Source: Nocardioides sp. URHA0020
GTDB taxonomy: Bacteria > Actinomycetota > Actinomycetes > Propionibacteriales > Nocardioidaceae
Length of the DNA stretch: 64,000 bases
Direction of reading: 5' to 3'
Assembly (NCBI RefSeq): GCF_000620705.1
Contig: NZ_KK211170.1
Location: 194,836-258,835, forward strand
Shown: positions 60,203-64,000 of the stretch, one piece after another
How positions within the stretch are numbered: position 1 is the first letter of the stretch
How the letters are laid out: every line of letters starts with the position of its first letter
Program-made: the position numbers and the translations under genes
The notes under the pieces: generated by a model
Database searches by the model: none
What the model saw: only the letters and a program-made list of their open reading frames with translations
Told to the model about the DNA's origin: nothing

Positions 60203-60822
60203 GCGGCCACCGCCGCGGACACCGGGCCGTAGACGGCGTGGTCGGCTCCGGTCAGCAGGGCCCAGTAGCGGTCGCCGTAGCTCCAGTGCCACCACTCGGT
60301 CGGGTAGTTGACCAGGCCGTGGGCGCCGAGGACCGCGGCGAGCAGGTCGCGGTGCGCCCGCGCGTCGGCGCCGATGCCCGCCGCGGCGAAGTAGCACCGG
60401 CCGTCGCTGTCCTCCGGGGTGGCGTCGATCGGCGTACCGAGGTCGAGCTCGTCGCCGCAGACGTCGACGAGCGTCAGGTCGACGGCCGCGCCGGCGACGT
60501 GCGGCGCCACGTCGACCGGCGAGACGAAGCGGCTCGTCAGCCGGGCCAGCTCCGCCTCGTCGATCCCGGGGTGGTGGGCGCGCACCTGGACGGCGTACGC
60601 CGCGATGATCGCGCGCTGCTGGTCGATCGGGCGCAGGCCCTCGACCACGCGCAGCCGGAGCCCCGGCGGCAGCGAGTGGTCGGCGGCCACCAGCCGGTCC
60701 GCGAGGCCGGCGCGCACGAGCGCACCGGTGGGGGACAGGGCTTGCGGCAGCAGCACCAGCGGCTCACCGGACTCGGCCACGGGCACGGCCCGGACACGCT
60801 CGTCGGACAGCAGGATCGTCAT
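60199..60822 (-). CDS. VanX-like D-alanyl-D-alanine dipeptidase (M15D)
   Basis: 207 aa from ATG 60820-60822. Zinc ligands and catalytic residues follow VanX: APHVAGAAVDLTLVD holds His and Asp, and TEWWHWSYGDRYWA holds catalytic Glu and the third zinc His. GLRPIDQQR supplies the transition-state Arg. There is no signal peptide, so it is cytoplasmic. In Van clusters it destroys D-Ala-D-Ala. It is the first gene of the dipeptidase-racemase-ligase operon. Confidence 0.9.
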   Translation of the reverse strand: MTILLSDERVRAVPVAESGEPLVLLPQALSPTGALVRAGLADRLVAADHSLPPGLRLRVVEGLRPIDQQRAIIAAYAVQVRAHHPGIDEAELARLTSRFVSPVDVAPHVAGAAVDLTLVDVCGDELDLGTPIDATPEDSDGRCYFAAAGIGADARAHRDLLAAVLGAHGLVNYPTEWWHWSYGDRYWALLTGADHAVYGPVSAAVAA

Positions 60823-60892
60823 GCTCCGACGCTAGGGAGCGCGGACCCCCGACCGCCTCCACCTCAGGTACCGACCGACTGCCCCCAGGTGC

Positions 60893-60940
60893 CGAGTCGG
60901 CGCCAGTTTGCCGTCACTCCCGCACACTGGCGCCGACTCG
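60893..60940. terminator. Perfect 15-bp inverted repeat after cbiX
   Basis: CGAGTCGGCGCCAGT (60893-60907) and ACTGGCGCCGACTCG (60926-60940) pair perfectly across an 18-nt loop. It starts 2 nt after the cbiX stop on the minus strand, so it is likely that operon's terminator. The fairly long loop with TCACTCCCGCACACTGG also resembles a dispersed intergenic repeat. Confidence 0.7.
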
Positions 60941-60942
60941 CC

Positions 60943-61686
60943 TCAGACGGGGACCAGCTCGACGGCGCCGACGGCGTAGCGGGCCAGGATCGTGCGGGCG
61001 AGCTCCGGGTGGGCGCCCAGCGGCGCCGACACGGCGACGGCACCGGCCTCGACGGCCAGCTCGCCGGCCCGGTCCGGCAGGAAGCCGGGAGCCAGGAAGA
61101 GCGACGCGACCGCGATGTGACGACGACCCTCGGCGCGGAAGGCGCGCACGGCCTCCCCGGTCGCCGGCGGCGAGGCCGAGGCGAAGGCGGCGGTGACGGG
61201 CAGCTTGTGGCGCGCGCCCCACACCCGGGCCAGCCGGGCGACGGCCTGGTTGGCCAGCGGGTCGCTGGACCCGGCCGCGGCGAGCACCAGTGCGTCGAGC
61301 TCGCGCACCCGGGAGACGGCGAGCGCCTCGCGCATCCGCAGGTCGAGCACCTCGAGGAAGTGCGCCTCGAGCCCCAGGATCGACGTCGCGCGGACCTGCA
61401 CCCCCGGGTGTCGCGAGGTGGCCTCGGCGACGGCGCTCGGCACATCGACCTTCGCGTGGTAGGCCTCGGTCAGCAGGAGCGGCACCACGACGATCTCGTC
61501 GTGGCCGGCCTTGACCAGCCGGTCGACGACCGTCTGGAAGGACGGCTTCGACAGCTCGAGGAACGCGGCCTCGACCTTGAGGTCGGGGCGCATCGCCTTG
61601 ACCTCCTCGACCAGGGCCTTGATCGTTGCGGCGGACCGCGGGTCACGACTTCCGTGAGCCAGCGCCACCAGAGCAGGAGCAGCCAT
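60943..61686 (-). CDS. Sirohydrochlorin chelatase family protein (CbiX-like)
   Basis: 247 aa from ATG 61684-61686 (a GTG lies one codon upstream). Two repeats of the chelatase fold: LVALAHGSRDPRSAATIKALVEEV with the metal-site His10 near the start, EIVVVPLLLTEAYHAKVDVPSAV with the second His, then a C-terminal repeat with ALVLAAAGSSDPLANQAV and IAVASLFLAPGFLPDRAGEL. It inserts Fe(II) into sirohydrochlorin to give siroheme for the sulfite reductase of the same operon. Cobalt use is possible but context favours iron. Confidence 0.9.
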   Translation of the reverse strand: MAAPALVALAHGSRDPRSAATIKALVEEVKAMRPDLKVEAAFLELSKPSFQTVVDRLVKAGHDEIVVVPLLLTEAYHAKVDVPSAVAEATSRHPGVQVRATSILGLEAHFLEVLDLRMREALAVSRVRELDALVLAAAGSSDPLANQAVARLARVWGARHKLPVTAAFASASPPATGEAVRAFRAEGRRHIAVASLFLAPGFLPDRAGELAVEAGAVAVSAPLGAHPELARTILARYAVGAVELVPV

Positions 61687-61780
61687 CACGCCGCCTCCTT
61701 ACCTGTGCGTGTTGCGTCGGGGCGTGCGAGTGGGCGACCGGCCACGCTGCCGGTCTGCTGCGTGCGGGTCCTGGTGGAGC

Positions 61781-62527
61781 TCACGAGTGGATCCCGCACT
61801 CGGTCTTGGTGGTGCCGGCCCAGCGACCGCTGCGCGGGTCGTCGCCGGGCGCCACGCGCCGGGTGCACGGCCAGCAGCCGATCGAGGGGTAGCCGTCGTA
61901 CACGAGCGGGTTCACCAGCACGCCGTGCTCGGCGATGTAGCGCTCGACCTGGTCGTCGGACCAGCGGGCGATGGGGGAGACCTTGACCTTCTGCTTCTTC
62001 GCGTCCCAGCCGATGACCGGGGCGATGACGCGGTTGTGGTTCTCCGCCCGCCGCAGACCGGTCGCCCAGGCGTCGTACCTGTCGAGCGTGTCGGCCAGCG
62101 GCTGGACCTTGCGCAGCTTGCAGCACAGGTCCGGGTCGGTCTTGTAGAGGTCCTTGCCGTACGCCGCGTCCTGCTCGGCGACCGACTGCACGGGCGTGAT
62201 CGTCAGCAGGTTGACCGGCATGGTGGCCTCGACCGCGTCGCGGGTGCCGATGGTCTCGACGAAGTGGTAGCCGGTGTCGAGGAAGATCACGTCGACGCCG
62301 GGAGCGACCTTGCCGACGATGTCGGCCAGCACCGCGTCACCCATCGACGACGTCACGCAGAAGCGCTCACCGAACGTCGCGACGGCCCACTCCACGATCA
62401 CCTCGGCCGGAGCGAGCTCGAGCTCGGCGCCCCAGTGGGACACGATCTCGCGCAGCTCCTCCGGAGAGCGGTCGGCGGTGTCGGCGCCGCGCTTGTTGCG
62501 CGCCGTCGTGGTGGTGGCAGCACTCAT
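61781..62527 (-). CDS. cysH: 4Fe-4S adenylyl-sulfate (APS) reductase
   Basis: 248 aa from ATG 62525-62527, overlapping the zinc-ribbon gene stop by 4 nt. CysH core: VTSSMGDAVLADIVGKVAPGVDVIFLDTGYHF. The cluster-binding cysteine pairs CC (LCCKLRKVQPL) and CxxC (GCWPCTRR) mark an APS rather than PAPS reductase, and the nucleophile Cys is in the tail KTECGIHS. It reduces APS to sulfite with thioredoxin. A 94-bp gap separates it from cbiX. Confidence 0.95.
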   Translation of the reverse strand: MSAATTTTARNKRGADTADRSPEELREIVSHWGAELELAPAEVIVEWAVATFGERFCVTSSMGDAVLADIVGKVAPGVDVIFLDTGYHFVETIGTRDAVEATMPVNLLTITPVQSVAEQDAAYGKDLYKTDPDLCCKLRKVQPLADTLDRYDAWATGLRRAENHNRVIAPVIGWDAKKQKVKVSPIARWSDDQVERYIAEHGVLVNPLVYDGYPSIGCWPCTRRVAPGDDPRSGRWAGTTKTECGIHS

Positions 62528-62709
62528 GACTGAGCTCCTGAGGGTCGGATCAAGCCGAGCATCTTCAGGCTGAAGGCGCGCAGGCACCCGCGGCATTCCC
62601 AGGTGCCGTGCGGCGACGAGATCTCACCGGTCTCCGACACGATCTCGTGGGGGCGCAGGTCCTGCTCCCCGCAGAAGGGGCAGTGGAAGGGCACGGCACG
62701 CTCGCTCAT
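62524..62709 (-). CDS. Small zinc-ribbon protein of the sulfate reduction operon
   Basis: 61 aa from ATG 62707-62709, overlapping both neighbours by 4 nt. Two CxxC pairs (FHCPFCGEQDLRPHE and WECRGCLRAFSLKML) make a zinc ribbon. It belongs to a small family encoded between sulfite reductase and cysH in actinobacteria. I know of no assigned function; a chaperone or electron-transfer role in sulfite reduction is a guess. Confidence 0.85.
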   Translation of the reverse strand: MSERAVPFHCPFCGEQDLRPHEIVSETGEISSPHGTWECRGCLRAFSLKMLGLIRPSGAQS

Positions 62710-64000
62710 GGTGCGGTCACACCCTCCAGCAGCTTGTCGCCGCGCAGCAGGTCCTCGTCGGCGCGGGCCACCCAGGTCGCGAAGAGCTCGCCGGCCTCGC
62801 GGTCGGCCAGGAAGTTGGTGACCACCGTGGTGATGTAGTCGTCCAGGCCGGCGCTGGTCACCTTGTGGGCGCGCAGCTTGCGACCGAAGTTGGCCTGCAG
62901 CCCGGTGGCCCCACCGAGGTGCACCTGGAAGCCCTCGACCTGCTCGCCCTCGTGCATGACGAGCTGGCCCTTCAGGCCGATGTCGGCGACCTGGGTGCGC
63001 GCACAGGCGTTGGGACAGCCGTTGACGTTGACGGTGATCGGGGTGTCGAGCGTCGGGAACCGCTTCTCCAGCTCGCCGACCAGGGTGCGCGCGCGCTCCT
63101 TGGTGTCGACGATCGCGAGCTTGCAGAACTCGATGCCGGTGCAGGCCATCGTGTTGCGGCGCCAGTTCGACGGCCGGGCGGAGAGCCCGATCTCGTCGAG
63201 CCGCGCGACCAGGTCCTCGACGACGGCGGGCTCGACGCCGACCAGGACGATCTTCTGGTACGGCGTCAGGCGGGCGCCGGCGACGGCGTACTCCTCGATC
63301 AGGTTGGCGAGCTGCACCAGGATCGTGCCGCTGATCCGGCCGGCCGTCGGCGCGATGCCGACGTAGAACCTGCCGTCGTGCTGCTCGTGCACGCCGATGT
63401 GGTCGCGGTGACCGACGGGCGACTCGGGCGACGGGTTCGAGACCAGCTGCCGGTCGAGGTACTCGTTCTCGAGGACCTCGCGGAACTTCTCGATGCCCCA
63501 GTCGGCCACCAGGAACTTCAGGCGGGCGCGCGAGCGGAGCCGGCGGTAGCCGTAGTCACGGAAGATCGACGCGACCCCCTCCCAGGCGTCGGCGACCTCG
63601 TCGACGGGGATCCAGACCCCCATCTTCTGGGCCAGCATCGGGTTCGTGGACAAGCCACCGCCGACCCACAGGTCGAAGCCCGGGCCCAGCTCGGGGTGGA
63701 CGGTGCCGACGAAGGAGACGTCGTTGGTCTCGGGGGAGACGTCGTGGCCGGGGTGGCCGGTCAGCGCGGTCTTGAACTTCCGGGGGAAGTTGGCGAAGTC
63801 CGGGTTGCCGATGAAGCGTTCCTTGATCTCGACCAGCGCCGAGGTGCCGTCGATGATCTCGTCCTTGGCGACGCCGGCGACGGGGGAGCCCAGGAACGGC
63901 CGCGGTGAGTCGCCGCACGCCTCCATGCTGTCCAGGCCGGCGGCCTCGAGCCGCTCCCAGATCGCCGGCACGTCCTCGATCCGGATCCAGTGGTACTGGA
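62706..64000 (-). CDS. sir: Ferredoxin-dependent sulfite reductase (5' part outside window)
   Basis: 431 codons visible, stop at 62706; the frame stays open to the right edge (reading QYHWIRIEDVP there), so the N-terminal part is missing. Nitrite/sulfite reductase features: GFDLWVGGGLSTNPMLAQ, NPSPESPVGHRDHIGVHEQHDG, and the siroheme/4Fe-4S ligands in MACTGIEFCKLA (C-x5-C) and NGCPNACARTQ (C-x3-C). It reduces sulfite to sulfide with six electrons. Adjacent cysH and cbiX argue for sulfite over nitrite. Confidence 0.94.
   Translation of the reverse strand, partial: QYHWIRIEDVPAIWERLEAAGLDSMEACGDSPRPFLGSPVAGVAKDEIIDGTSALVEIKERFIGNPDFANFPRKFKTALTGHPGHDVSPETNDVSFVGTVHPELGPGFDLWVGGGLSTNPMLAQKMGVWIPVDEVADAWEGVASIFRDYGYRRLRSRARLKFLVADWGIEKFREVLENEYLDRQLVSNPSPESPVGHRDHIGVHEQHDGRFYVGIAPTAGRISGTILVQLANLIEEYAVAGARLTPYQKIVLVGVEPAVVEDLVARLDEIGLSARPSNWRRNTMACTGIEFCKLAIVDTKERARTLVGELEKRFPTLDTPITVNVNGCPNACARTQVADIGLKGQLVMHEGEQVEGFQVHLGGATGLQANFGRKLRAHKVTSAGLDDYITTVVTNFLADREAGELFATWVARADEDLLRGDKLLEGVTAP

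Noticed and set aside
58119..60822. Classical VanA/VanB glycopeptide resistance operon
   Set aside because: No VanH lactate dehydrogenase, the ligase omega loop is FDYDAKY rather than the depsipeptide form, and the adjacent regulator is NarL-type, not OmpR-type VanR.

Overview
The window is about 70% G+C. It has the gene order, the GTG and ATGA-overlap starts and the many leaderless promoters of a high-GC actinobacterium. Protein content (mycobacterial-type nei2/lhr, ClgR, DUF3046, recA-recX, 4Fe-4S APS reductase) points to Propionibacteriales, probably Nocardioides or a close relative. The genus is an inference, because no rRNA or other marker is present. I saw no tRNA, rRNA, insertion sequence, prophage or CRISPR array.

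Layout. 1-5700: a CitA/DcuS-type two-component system diverges from a tripartite tricarboxylate transporter operon (tctC-tctB-tctA) that ends in a universal stress protein. 5752-16305: the conserved backbone rimO-pgsA ... cinA-clgR is split by a 1861-aa secreted nuclease/5'-nucleotidase and a GH15 glucosidase. 16312-28529: a small gene under a LexA box, two giant FtsX-type permeases, the repair pair nei2-lhr and a GNAT. 28672-38421: accessory transport and metabolism (two exporters, a haloalkane-dehalogenase-like hydrolase, a secreted HNH nuclease, RidA), then a DinB-methyltransferase fusion and DUF3046. 38418-48682: an MFS gene, then a coherent cluster of MTA phosphorylase, epimerase, membrane glycosyltransferase, GT2, DUF2064 transferase, methyltransferase, molybdopterin oxidoreductase, membrane protein and two-component system, with a 72-bp tandem repeat array inside it. 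48732-50753: recA-recX. 50811-54858: phosphoribosyltransferase, GNAT, PPK2, a secreted protein and a HipA-like/DUF3037 pair. 54855-60822: an MFS protein, a NarL-type two-component system and a VanX-like/alanine-racemase/D-Ala ligase operon. 60943-64000: assimilatory sulfate reduction (cbiX, cysH, a zinc-ribbon protein and the sulfite reductase, which runs off the right edge).

The unifying theme I find most striking is DNA damage. Two LexA boxes (in front of recA and of a 76-aa leaderless gene) and three RecA-NDp/PafBC-type promoters (recA, lhr-nei2 and a DrrAB-like ABC exporter) can be read directly in the sequence. This suggests that the exporter and the small protein belong to the damage response. 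The best candidates for undescribed biology are the damage-linked exporter, the LexA-controlled small protein, the MTA phosphorylase/glycosyltransferase/Mo-enzyme cluster, and the VanX-racemase-ligase operon, which pairs a D-Ala-D-Ala hydrolase with a ligase of the D-Ala-D-Ala type.
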